Positions 1-7,088 of a DNA stretch of 64,000 bases are shown piece after piece. The stretch is taken from contig CAZLTN010000020.1 in the NCBI GenBank assembly GCA_964562455.1, forward strand, positions 1 to 64,000, read 5' to 3'. Source of the stretch: Ravibacter sp964562455. Its GTDB lineage: Bacteria > Bacteroidota > Bacteroidia > Cytophagales > Spirosomataceae. Every line of letters begins with the position of its first letter. The stretch's first letter is position 1. The notes under the pieces were generated by a model. It did no database searches. It saw nothing but the letters and a program-made list of their open reading frames with translations, and had not been told where the DNA came from. Made by a program: the position numbers and the translations under genes.

Positions 1-2
1 CG

Positions 3-1196
3 CAAACCCGCACTCCCCTTGCGGAGAAGAAAATCATGGGCACCTGGCAAACCACGGCAACGTACCTTCTGGAGCACGACAGCTTTGGAGCACAGCTCGG
101 CAAGAGCCGTAACTGGATGGATGAAGCCGTCAAAACTGCATCCGGAACATATGCTACAGAACTCGAAAAGGCTAAAAATATATACTACTGGGTTCAGAAA
201 AATTTCAAATGCACCAGGCATTCAGGAGTGTTTACCGATCAATCTATGAAAGAGACACTTCAAAAGAAAAGCGGTAGCCTTCCTGAGATTAATTTATTGC
301 TGGTGGGCATGCTCCGCCAGGCCGGCATCAAAGCCGACCCGGTAATACTCAGCACCAGGGCCAATGGCTATACCTTTGAGTACTACCCGATTATAGGGTA
401 TTTCAATTATGTAATCGCACAGGTCCGGGACGGAGAAAAAAGCTACCACCTCGATGCCACAATGCCCGGGTTAGGCTTTAATAAGCTTCACTTCGACTGT
501 TACAATGGTCATGCCCGCGTCATCAGTCCCGAAGCGCCTCCCGTATACTTTTATTCCGATTCCCTTATTGAGAAGAAGTACACCAAAATCAGCCTTCAGA
601 ATGACCAGGACGGTGATGTTTCCGGAATGGTATCGCAAATGCCTTCGTACTTCGAATCGTTCCGGCTAAGGAAAAATCACCTTGAAAACCCCGAAGAAAA
701 CACTGAAGAAAAGATCGCAGCTTCATTTGGCGATGAATATGAAGTCAGCGAACTGAAGATAGCTTCGCTGGATAATTATGAAAAAGGTGTCGAGATGACT
801 TATAAGCTGAAATTGAAAAACAAGGGGGAAGCGATTATCTATTTCAGCCCGTTCTTCAATGAAAGCTACAAAACGAACCCTTTTAAATCTGCCGAGCGGA
901 ACTATCCCGTAGAAATGCCTTACGCCGTTAATGAAACATTCCTGCTTGATATGGATATCCCGGAAGGCTACGAAATAGACGATTTGCCGAAACCCGTCAA
1001 AGTCAAGCTCAATACCGACGGTGATGGCTTATTTGAATATTTTGGCGCAGCACAGGGCAGGAAACTTACGCTGCGTTATCGTCTTTTACTGAAGAGGGCG
1101 ACTTATTTCCCTGATGAGTACAATAGCCTGCGGGACTTTTTCAGTCATGTTGTCAACAAACAATCCGAACAGGTTGTCTTCAAAAAGAAGCAGTAA
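3..1196 (+). CDS. Secreted DUF3857-type transglutaminase-like protein, C-terminal part, probably catalytically inactive
   Basis: The frame is open to the left edge of the window, so the N-terminus (probably signal peptide and DUF3857 domain) lies outside. The visible part has a transglutaminase-like fold around residues 50-180 followed by a beta-rich DUF3858-like tail. Compared with its downstream neighbour, the catalytic cysteine segment GDCKALSN reads GSLPEINL here and the histidine segment FNHVI reads FNYVI, so Cys and His both appear lost; the later LDAT aspartate is kept. Family knowledge: such proteins occur in tandem in Bacteroidota and are secreted or periplasmic. Its TAA stop overlaps the next ATG by one base (TAATG), indicating translational coupling. 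The substrate is unknown; a binding or scaffolding role for an inactive partner is inference. Confidence 0.8.
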   Translation, partial: QTRTPLAEKKIMGTWQTTATYLLEHDSFGAQLGKSRNWMDEAVKTASGTYATELEKAKNIYYWVQKNFKCTRHSGVFTDQSMKETLQKKSGSLPEINLLLVGMLRQAGIKADPVILSTRANGYTFEYYPIIGYFNYVIAQVRDGEKSYHLDATMPGLGFNKLHFDCYNGHARVISPEAPPVYFYSDSLIEKKYTKISLQNDQDGDVSGMVSQMPSYFESFRLRKNHLENPEENTEEKIAASFGDEYEVSELKIASLDNYEKGVEMTYKLKLKNKGEAIIYFSPFFNESYKTNPFKSAERNYPVEMPYAVNETFLLDMDIPEGYEIDDLPKPVKVKLNTDGDGLFEYFGAAQGRKLTLRYRLLLKRATYFPDEYNSLRDFFSHVVNKQSEQVVFKKKQ

Positions 1197-3106
1197 TGAA
1201 CATTCTCTTTTTAGCGACGATGGCATGGGCAATATCGGCTCATGCAGCCGGTCAGGACCCTGCGGCCTCCTACGCAATTTCTGAAATCCCCCAAAAGCTC
1301 CTTGAGGGAGCCAGCGTTGTGAAAAGAAACGAGTCGGTGGTTGTCGAAATTTATGACGAAACACAGGCGACTATCAGGCGAAAATATGCATATACTATCC
1401 TGAATCCCGCCGGTGACGATGCAGCCGGTTTCGATGAATATTACGACCGCCTTCATGAAATAAGGTCAGTTGAAGGAAGGCTCTATGACGCAAACGGGAA
1501 GGAGATCCGCAAATTGAAGAGCAGAGATATTAAGGATCTTAGCGGTGTATCTCAATCAGACCTGATGAACGATTATCGTATAAAATCGCACAACTTTCAT
1601 TATTCCGAATATCCATACACAGTCGAATACGAATTCGAAACAAGGTATAAAAGCATGCTTTCATTACCGGGCTGGGCACCGCGCGATGACTATGACCTGT
1701 CGGTACAGCAAAGCTCCTTCACTGTGATATATCCGCAAAACTACACGCTGAGGCAGAAAGTTTTCAATTATGACGGGCAGCCCGTAGAAAGTGCCGACAA
1801 AAATAAACGCTCTCTGACATGGACCGCAGAGCACCTGCCGGCGGTTAGTGAAGAATTTGCCTCTCCTAACTGGCATTCGTTTAACCCGGTGGTCATGATC
1901 GCCCCTTCCAGCTTCTCGGTAGAAGGTTTTACCGGAAAAATGGATACCTGGGAAAATTTCGCACGCTTCACCGCTTCACTGAAAAAAGGTAAAGACCAGT
2001 TGCCCGAGCCGGTAAAACTGAAAGTAAAAGAGCTGACTGCCTCCTCACCGGGCAAACGGGAGAAAGTGCAGGCGCTTTATCAATACCTGCAGTCTAATAC
2101 CCGCTACATAAGCGTTCAGTTGGGGATCGGCGGATGGATGCCATTCGATGCGGGATATGTAGCGAGAAATGCCTACGGCGATTGCAAGGCACTCAGCAAT
2201 TATATGACCGCGCTTTTAAAGGAAGCAGGCATAGAGTCGTATTACACGCTGGTAAGGGCCGGGAAGTATGCCTCCGATATTGTCAGCGACTTCCCTTCGC
2301 AGCAGTTCAACCATGTAATTGTCTGTGTCCCGATGGAAAAAGACTCCATCTGGCTCGAATGCACAAGCCAGACAACAGCAATGGGTTACCTGGGAGGATT
2401 TACAGGTAACCGCAATGCGCTCCTGATCGGGGAAGAGGGCGGAAAGCTGGTCAGAACTCCTTTCTATAACCTCCAGGACAATTTGCAGAGGAGAATAACT
2501 GTCGGAAGCATCACCGCTTCCGGTGATTTAACCTGCTCTGTCGAAACAGATTATAAAGCCAGGCAGCAGGATGAACTCCACAGTATGGTGAACAGCAAAA
2601 GCAAGGATGAACTAAAAGAATATCTTCAGAAGAATCTTCCGCTGGCTACTTACCACGTAACCGGGTTTGACTATAGCGAGAAGAAGTCGGCGCTGCCTGT
2701 AGTAACGGAAAAAATAAGTTTATCTGTTCGTAATTATGCTACTATTACAGGAAAGAGGATGTTTGTCACTCCCAATGTACTCTCCAAAGACGGACAAAAG
2801 CTGAAAGTTACCGGACAACGCCTGCTGCCCGTAAGTGTGAACATGCCCTACCGCGATGTGGATACGGTAAAAATAACGCTTCCCGAAGGATATAAACTGG
2901 AATCGGGCGGAGGCGGCATAAAAATCTCATCGTTATTTGGAAATTATACGTCCCATTCCGAAATACAAGACAAAACGCTGGTATACTATCGTGATTACCA
3001 ACGGTTTAGTGGCGAATTCCTACCGGCACAGTACCCCGAAATGGTAAAGTTTCTCGAGGAGGTGTACCAGGCAGACAGGGCCAGGATAGTCCTGGTAAAG
3101 GAGTAA
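1196..3106 (+). CDS. Secreted DUF3857 domain / transglutaminase-like protein
   Basis: A 636-residue protein with a short signal peptide (hydrophobic, ending AHAAG near residue 19), a DUF3857 domain over roughly residues 45-230, a transglutaminase-like core at about 270-400, and a beta-rich C-terminal region. The core keeps the cysteine in GDCKALSN and the histidine in FNHVI; the third catalytic position appears as glutamate in WLECTS rather than aspartate. It is translationally coupled to the preceding pseudo-enzyme. It probably acts in the periplasm or at the cell surface on peptides or glycine/asparagine amides, but the reaction for this family is not established. It converges with alkB downstream, leaving only 20 bases between the stops. 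Confidence 0.85.
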   Translation: MNILFLATMAWAISAHAAGQDPAASYAISEIPQKLLEGASVVKRNESVVVEIYDETQATIRRKYAYTILNPAGDDAAGFDEYYDRLHEIRSVEGRLYDANGKEIRKLKSRDIKDLSGVSQSDLMNDYRIKSHNFHYSEYPYTVEYEFETRYKSMLSLPGWAPRDDYDLSVQQSSFTVIYPQNYTLRQKVFNYDGQPVESADKNKRSLTWTAEHLPAVSEEFASPNWHSFNPVVMIAPSSFSVEGFTGKMDTWENFARFTASLKKGKDQLPEPVKLKVKELTASSPGKREKVQALYQYLQSNTRYISVQLGIGGWMPFDAGYVARNAYGDCKALSNYMTALLKEAGIESYYTLVRAGKYASDIVSDFPSQQFNHVIVCVPMEKDSIWLECTSQTTAMGYLGGFTGNRNALLIGEEGGKLVRTPFYNLQDNLQRRITVGSITASGDLTCSVETDYKARQQDELHSMVNSKSKDELKEYLQKNLPLATYHVTGFDYSEKKSALPVVTEKISLSVRNYATITGKRMFVTPNVLSKDGQKLKVTGQRLLPVSVNMPYRDVDTVKITLPEGYKLESGGGGIKISSLFGNYTSHSEIQDKTLVYYRDYQRFSGEFLPAQYPEMVKFLEEVYQADRARIVLVKE

Positions 3107-3126
3107 TGCAGCACAGATTCAAGCCC

Positions 3127-3738
3127 TTATTTCTCCACAATCGTCCTGAATGTCAAATTAACTCTCGGCGTATGGACGCGCTTTGTGACGGGCAGCCGGT
3201 GCAGCCAATGCGTCTGCGTGGTACCCTTCATCACCAGGAGGCTGCCATGGGCCAGGACAAGCTCTACCTTAGCGCCGGTTAGCTTGTGTTTGAACGCAAA
3301 CTTCCGCTCCGCACCAAAGGACAACGACGCAATGGCGCCATCTTTCTTTAGATCGGCTTCTCCGTCACTATGCCAGGCCATGCCTTCTTCGCCATTGTGA
3401 TACAGGTTAAGAAGGCATGAATTAAAAGTTTCGCCGGTCTGCTCCTCCACGCAGGATTTAATTTCCAACAAGGTTTTCGTCCAGGGAAGCGCTGTTTTGG
3501 TTATACCGGAATAAGTGTATCCGAACGGGCGGTTTCCATACCAGGCTACTTTTCTCCTGGTTATTATTTTCTTCCCGAAAATGACAGCCTGATCATTCCG
3601 CCAGTCGATATTATGAAGAAGGAGGAAAAGAAACTGATCGGAAGCCGGTTTATCGAAAATCCGGCCATAGTAATTCACGATACCATCCCCCGGAAGAAGA
3701 TTGTCGGCATTATCAATCTGGTTATCAAACAGTTCCAT
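3127..3738 (-). CDS. alkB: Alpha-ketoglutarate-dependent dioxygenase AlkB (DNA alkylation repair)
   Basis: A 203-residue AlkB-like Fe(II)/2-oxoglutarate dioxygenase that oxidatively demethylates 1-methyladenine and 3-methylcytosine in DNA. Visible signatures are the iron ligands HSD in AWHSDGE (about residue 121), the distal histidine in THWLHRLP, and the 2-oxoglutarate-binding arginines in RVNLTFR near the C-terminus; the substrate-handling segment FGAERKF is also present. Length and pattern suit the ALKBH2/3-like bacterial group common in Bacteroidota. It starts at ATG 3738, 24 bases after the stop of the methyltransferase gene on the same strand, so the two probably form one alkylation-response operon. 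Confidence 0.92.
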   Translation of the reverse strand: MELFDNQIDNADNLLPGDGIVNYYGRIFDKPASDQFLFLLLHNIDWRNDQAVIFGKKIITRRKVAWYGNRPFGYTYSGITKTALPWTKTLLEIKSCVEEQTGETFNSCLLNLYHNGEEGMAWHSDGEADLKKDGAIASLSFGAERKFAFKHKLTGAKVELVLAHGSLLVMKGTTQTHWLHRLPVTKRVHTPRVNLTFRTIVEK

Positions 3739-3762
3739 TTATACCTATTCAGATCCTCCCTT

Positions 3763-4611
3763 TTAGTCTACGTATGTCCTCGCGCTCTCCCAGCCTATTA
3801 TCGCCGTTTTACGTAGCGGGCCCCACATATATCCGCCAAAAATCCCCGAAGACCGGATAACCCGGTGGCATGGGATTAAGAATGCTACCGGGTTGCTGCC
3901 CACTGCCGTTCCAACAGCCCTGGATGCCGCCGGGGTACCGATCCGGGCAGCGATATCGCCGTAGGTAGACAGGCGGCCCATCGGAATTTTCAAAAGGCTT
4001 TCCCAGACTTTCAACTGAAAATGAGTCCCTTTTAAATGAAGCTTAATCCCCGGAAGGCTTGACCAGTCCCGCTGAAAAATCAGTAGTGCATTTTGCTGGT
4101 TCTCATCGGTACCAGCCTGGAAAACAGCATTCGGGAATCTCTTCTTAAGACCTTCAAGCGCCTGTTGCCCCTCTTCTTCAAAGGCCATGTAGCAGATACC
4201 TTTAGGGGTCGACGCTACGATTAGCTTTCCAAACGGGCTGTCGGCGAAGCTGTAGGAGATTAAAAGGTTCCTGCCGCCCCACTTATATTCGGCGGGGGTC
4301 ATCCCTTCCAGGGTGACAAACAGGTCATGAAGACGGCTCGGGCTCGATAACCCGGTATCAAGAGTGGCATCAAAAAGCGTCATTTGCCGGTCTCCTTCCA
4401 AAATACGCTTCGCATGCTGGATACTTATATACTGCAGAAACTTTTTGGGGCTCGTCCCGGCCCATTCCGTAAATAAGCGCTGAAAGTGTGCCGGGCTCAG
4501 ATGTACTTTTTCCGCTACCTCCTCAAGGGTAGGCTGTGACCGGAAATTGGCACTGATATGGTCAATAGCAGCCGCAATCCTGTTGTAGTCAATAGAGTGT
4601 TGCTCCTTCAT
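3763..4611 (-). CDS. AraC-type regulator fused to O6-methylguanine-DNA methyltransferase (Ada-like)
   Basis: A 282-residue protein: an AraC-type helix-turn-helix domain at about residues 15-100 (segments LEEVAEKVHLSPAHFQRLF and SPSRLHDLFV), then a methyltransferase domain ending with the active-site PCHRVIRSSG. It removes O6-alkyl groups from guanine by irreversible transfer to the active-site cysteine. The N-terminal zinc domain of classical Ada, which carries the phosphotriester-sensing cysteine, is absent. I chose ATG 4611 because it begins at the HTH domain; the frame extends upstream to 4755 but that stretch shows no domain. Lying directly upstream of alkB, it could both regulate and act with it; how it senses damage without the Ada zinc domain is open. 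Confidence 0.88.
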   Translation of the reverse strand: MKEQHSIDYNRIAAAIDHISANFRSQPTLEEVAEKVHLSPAHFQRLFTEWAGTSPKKFLQYISIQHAKRILEGDRQMTLFDATLDTGLSSPSRLHDLFVTLEGMTPAEYKWGGRNLLISYSFADSPFGKLIVASTPKGICYMAFEEEGQQALEGLKKRFPNAVFQAGTDENQQNALLIFQRDWSSLPGIKLHLKGTHFQLKVWESLLKIPMGRLSTYGDIAARIGTPAASRAVGTAVGSNPVAFLIPCHRVIRSSGIFGGYMWGPLRKTAIIGWESARTYVD

Positions 4612-4900
4612 TTTAAAAAAACATTTGGTTGACAAAATTGTGAAAGATTTCCCAGCCTTAAAATCCGGAACATGCGCTGTTTTACGAACGCAGACCGCCG
4701 GTAAGATATCCGAAAACCCGGACAACATGGTGAAAACCCCAACACAATTCCTCACTCTTTGAAATTTTCAAAAGACACTTAATTCTCTAATAATGAACAT
4801 ATTATATATTTTTTCGCAAGTTTGGCATGTTTATGATACCACTAGAAGCACAAAGACGCCGGATATGGGGCGACAATTATTAAAATTAAACACTTGTATT

Positions 4901-5215
4901 ATGAAAAAGTTAATGGTTTCTATGGCAGTTGCAGTTTTAGCATCAGTTTCGTTTGCAAATGCCTACAATATAACCGAAAAGTCATCTTCTCCTGTTATGG
5001 TAGCTGCGCTTCAGGAAAAAGTAGAAATTAAGCCTGAGGAACTGCCGGATGCAGTAAAAGCAACACTGGGCAACGAAACTTACCAGTCGTGGCAGGTTCA
5101 GAAAGCCTTTATTGTACCTACTGATAACGGGGATCAGATATATGAAATAGCACTTGCGAAAGGAGAAGAAACACAAACAGTCAAACTGGATAAAGACGGA
5201 AAGGTCGTTGAATAA
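4901..5215 (+). CDS. Small secreted PepSY-like protein, copy 1
   Basis: A 104-residue protein starting at ATG 4901 with a lysine-led signal peptide (MKKLMVSMAVAV, cleavage probably near FANA). The mature part has one compact domain with KVEIKPEELPDAVKATL, a central aromatic W, and a closing TVKLDKDGKVVE, typical of the PepSY-like beta-lactamase-inhibitor-type fold found in Bacteroidota. It is an obvious paralogue of the gene 52 bases downstream, so the pair arose by tandem duplication. It is probably periplasmic; function is unknown. The upstream in-frame extension to 4793 carries no signal and is not used. Confidence 0.75.
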   Translation: MKKLMVSMAVAVLASVSFANAYNITEKSSSPVMVAALQEKVEIKPEELPDAVKATLGNETYQSWQVQKAFIVPTDNGDQIYEIALAKGEETQTVKLDKDGKVVE

Positions 5216-5267
5216 GCCATCGTCCACATCTCACCACACAAACTTATTTAACTAAACAACACTTATT

Positions 5268-5579
5268 ATGAAAAAGCTGATGATTTCAATGGCAGTGGCG
5301 ATGATAGCTGCTTTCTCATTCACAAATGCATCTGCGCATAAAATGATCAATCCGGCCATAGAGGTCCGTAACGCGCAGGATAAAGTAGAAGTTAAGCCTG
5401 AGGATCTGCCTGAAGCGGTCAAAGCAACGCTTGCCGCTGCACCATACAACGAATGGAAAGTAGAAAAAGCCTACTCGGTACCCGGAGAAAACGAAACCAC
5501 GTATTTCGAGGTGAGCCTTTCGAAAGGTGAAGATACGGCTACCGTCAAGCTTGACAAAGACGGTAAGGTTATTCAATAA
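5268..5579 (+). CDS. Small secreted PepSY-like protein, copy 2
   Basis: A 103-residue paralogue of the gene just upstream: same signal peptide opening (MKKLMISMAVAM), same KVEVKPEDLPEAVKATL block and same closing TVKLDKDGKVIQ. The middle differs more (AAAPYNEWKVEKAYSV versus GNETYQSWQVQKAFIV), so the copies have had time to diverge. A strong hairpin terminator follows at 5608, so the pair is probably its own transcription unit and separate from the response regulator beyond. The family is PepSY-like, periplasmic, function not known. Confidence 0.75.
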   Translation: MKKLMISMAVAMIAAFSFTNASAHKMINPAIEVRNAQDKVEVKPEDLPEAVKATLAAAPYNEWKVEKAYSVPGENETTYFEVSLSKGEDTATVKLDKDGKVIQ

Positions 5580-5607
5580 ACACCGTACATCAACAAACTA
5601 AAAACCG

Positions 5608-5636
5608 GGTCGGGGGAATAAATCCCCGACCTTTTT
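5608..5636 (+). terminator. Rho-independent terminator after the PepSY-like pair
   Basis: An 8-bp perfect stem, GGTCGGGG (5608-5615) with CCCCGACC (5624-5631), an 8-base A/T-rich loop, then TTTTT. It lies 28 bases after the second PepSY-like gene and before the response regulator gene. Confidence 0.85.
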
Positions 5637-5702
5637 CGTTTATTTATCTGATCAACGGACAAGAAAATACACCACGGCTGGACAAGGGCAGCCCCGAATG
5701 AA

Positions 5703-7088
5703 ATGGCGAAACTACTTTTACTTGAAGACGACAAAACCTTTTCTACTATTATAAACGGGTTCCTGACAAAGCACGGGCACGAACTCACATTATGTGCAAG
5801 TATCGGCGATGCCGCAAAATCTTTCCAGGAATCATTGCAGCAGAATTCTTATTTTGACGCGCTCCTGCTGGACTATCACCTTCCCGACGGGAATGCCATG
5901 GACTTTATTAAAGCGGCAAGAGCCGAGCTGGAGCGAAAGCCCGGCGTAGAGTTCCCGCCCAGCATCATCATGACCAGCTTTAAGGATATCCGTACGGCTG
6001 TCAATGCATTGAGATCGGGGGTGCTTGACTATATTACCAAGCCTGTCCATCACGAAGAGCTTTTACAGACGCTAAAGGAGGCGCTGACAAAAAAAACGGC
6101 GGGAGAAAGCCCTGCACCCGCAAAGGCACAGGTGCAGGATTCCAGCAGCATGTTCCAGGGGCAAAGCGAGGCTGCCCGGAAACTCTATAAATACGTTGAA
6201 CTGGTCGGGCCGACCGAGCTTTCGGTCATCATTCAGGGTGAAAGCGGAAGCGGCAAGGAGCACATTGCCCGCAGCATTCACAACCTGAGCCCCAGGAAAG
6301 ACCATCCGTTTGTCGCCATAGATTGCGGTGCCCTGTCCAACGAGCTGGCAACAAGCGAGTTTTTCGGATACAAGAAAGGAGCTTTCACAGGAGCGGTACA
6401 GGACAAGATCGGTCAGTTTGAAATGGCCGATGGCGGCACGCTGTTCCTTGACGAGATCGGCAACCTGAGCTATGAAATACAGATCAAGCTGCTAAGGGTC
6501 ATCCAGGAAAGGGTCCTTACGCCCGTAGGCGGTCTGCATCCTGTTAAAATAGACGTGAGGCTGATCGTTGCAACCAATTATGATTTACTCGGCGGGGCTC
6601 AAAGCGGGGAATTCCGTGAAGACCTGTATCACCGGCTCAACGAGTTCAAGATTTATGTGCCGCCTCTCAGGGAACGGACTGACGACCTCAACGCCTTTAT
6701 CAGGTACTTCATCAATAAAACCAATGCTGAACTTGGGAAAAACGTCACCAATTTCTCTCCTGAACTCATGTCGATGCTTTACAAGTATGACTGGCCGGGT
6801 AACCTTCGTGAGTTGGGAAATGTGATCAAGCGCCTGGTTTTGCTGACCCCCGACGGAGCGACTGCAACTATAGAAGGACTGCCGGAGGAGATGCGGTATT
6901 CCATCATTAAAACGTCCCCGCAAAAGGCTAACACTGCTAATCTTAAAAAGCTGCAGGAAGAACACGAAAAGGAAATGATTACCAGTGTCCTGCATCAGGT
7001 ACGCTTTAATAAGAGTAAAGCCGCCAAAATACTGCAGATCGACCGGAAAACTCTTTATTATAAGCTGGAAAAATACCAGATCAACTGA
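5703..7088 (+). CDS. Sigma-54-dependent response regulator (NtrC family)
   Basis: A 461-residue transcription activator with three domains: an N-terminal receiver with phosphoacceptor Asp57 (LLLDYHLPDG) and switch lysine in ITKPVHHEE, a central AAA+ domain with Walker A GESGSGKE (179-186), sigma-54 contact loop GAFTGA (226-231) and Walker B GGTLFLDEIG, and a C-terminal Fis-type helix-turn-helix (NKSKAAKILQIDRKTLYYKL). It activates RpoN-dependent promoters after phosphorylation. The likely kinase is the hybrid histidine kinase encoded convergently; the two coding regions overlap by eight bases at their 3' ends. Target genes cannot be named from the window. Confidence 0.93.
   Translation: MAKLLLLEDDKTFSTIINGFLTKHGHELTLCASIGDAAKSFQESLQQNSYFDALLLDYHLPDGNAMDFIKAARAELERKPGVEFPPSIIMTSFKDIRTAVNALRSGVLDYITKPVHHEELLQTLKEALTKKTAGESPAPAKAQVQDSSSMFQGQSEAARKLYKYVELVGPTELSVIIQGESGSGKEHIARSIHNLSPRKDHPFVAIDCGALSNELATSEFFGYKKGAFTGAVQDKIGQFEMADGGTLFLDEIGNLSYEIQIKLLRVIQERVLTPVGGLHPVKIDVRLIVATNYDLLGGAQSGEFREDLYHRLNEFKIYVPPLRERTDDLNAFIRYFINKTNAELGKNVTNFSPELMSMLYKYDWPGNLRELGNVIKRLVLLTPDGATATIEGLPEEMRYSIIKTSPQKANTANLKKLQEEHEKEMITSVLHQVRFNKSKAAKILQIDRKTLYYKLEKYQIN

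Noticed and set aside
4823..4842. Possible sigma-54 promoter (TTGGCATG...) upstream of the PepSY-like pair
   Set aside because: The -24-like GG is present but the required GC at -12 is missing, so it does not meet the consensus.
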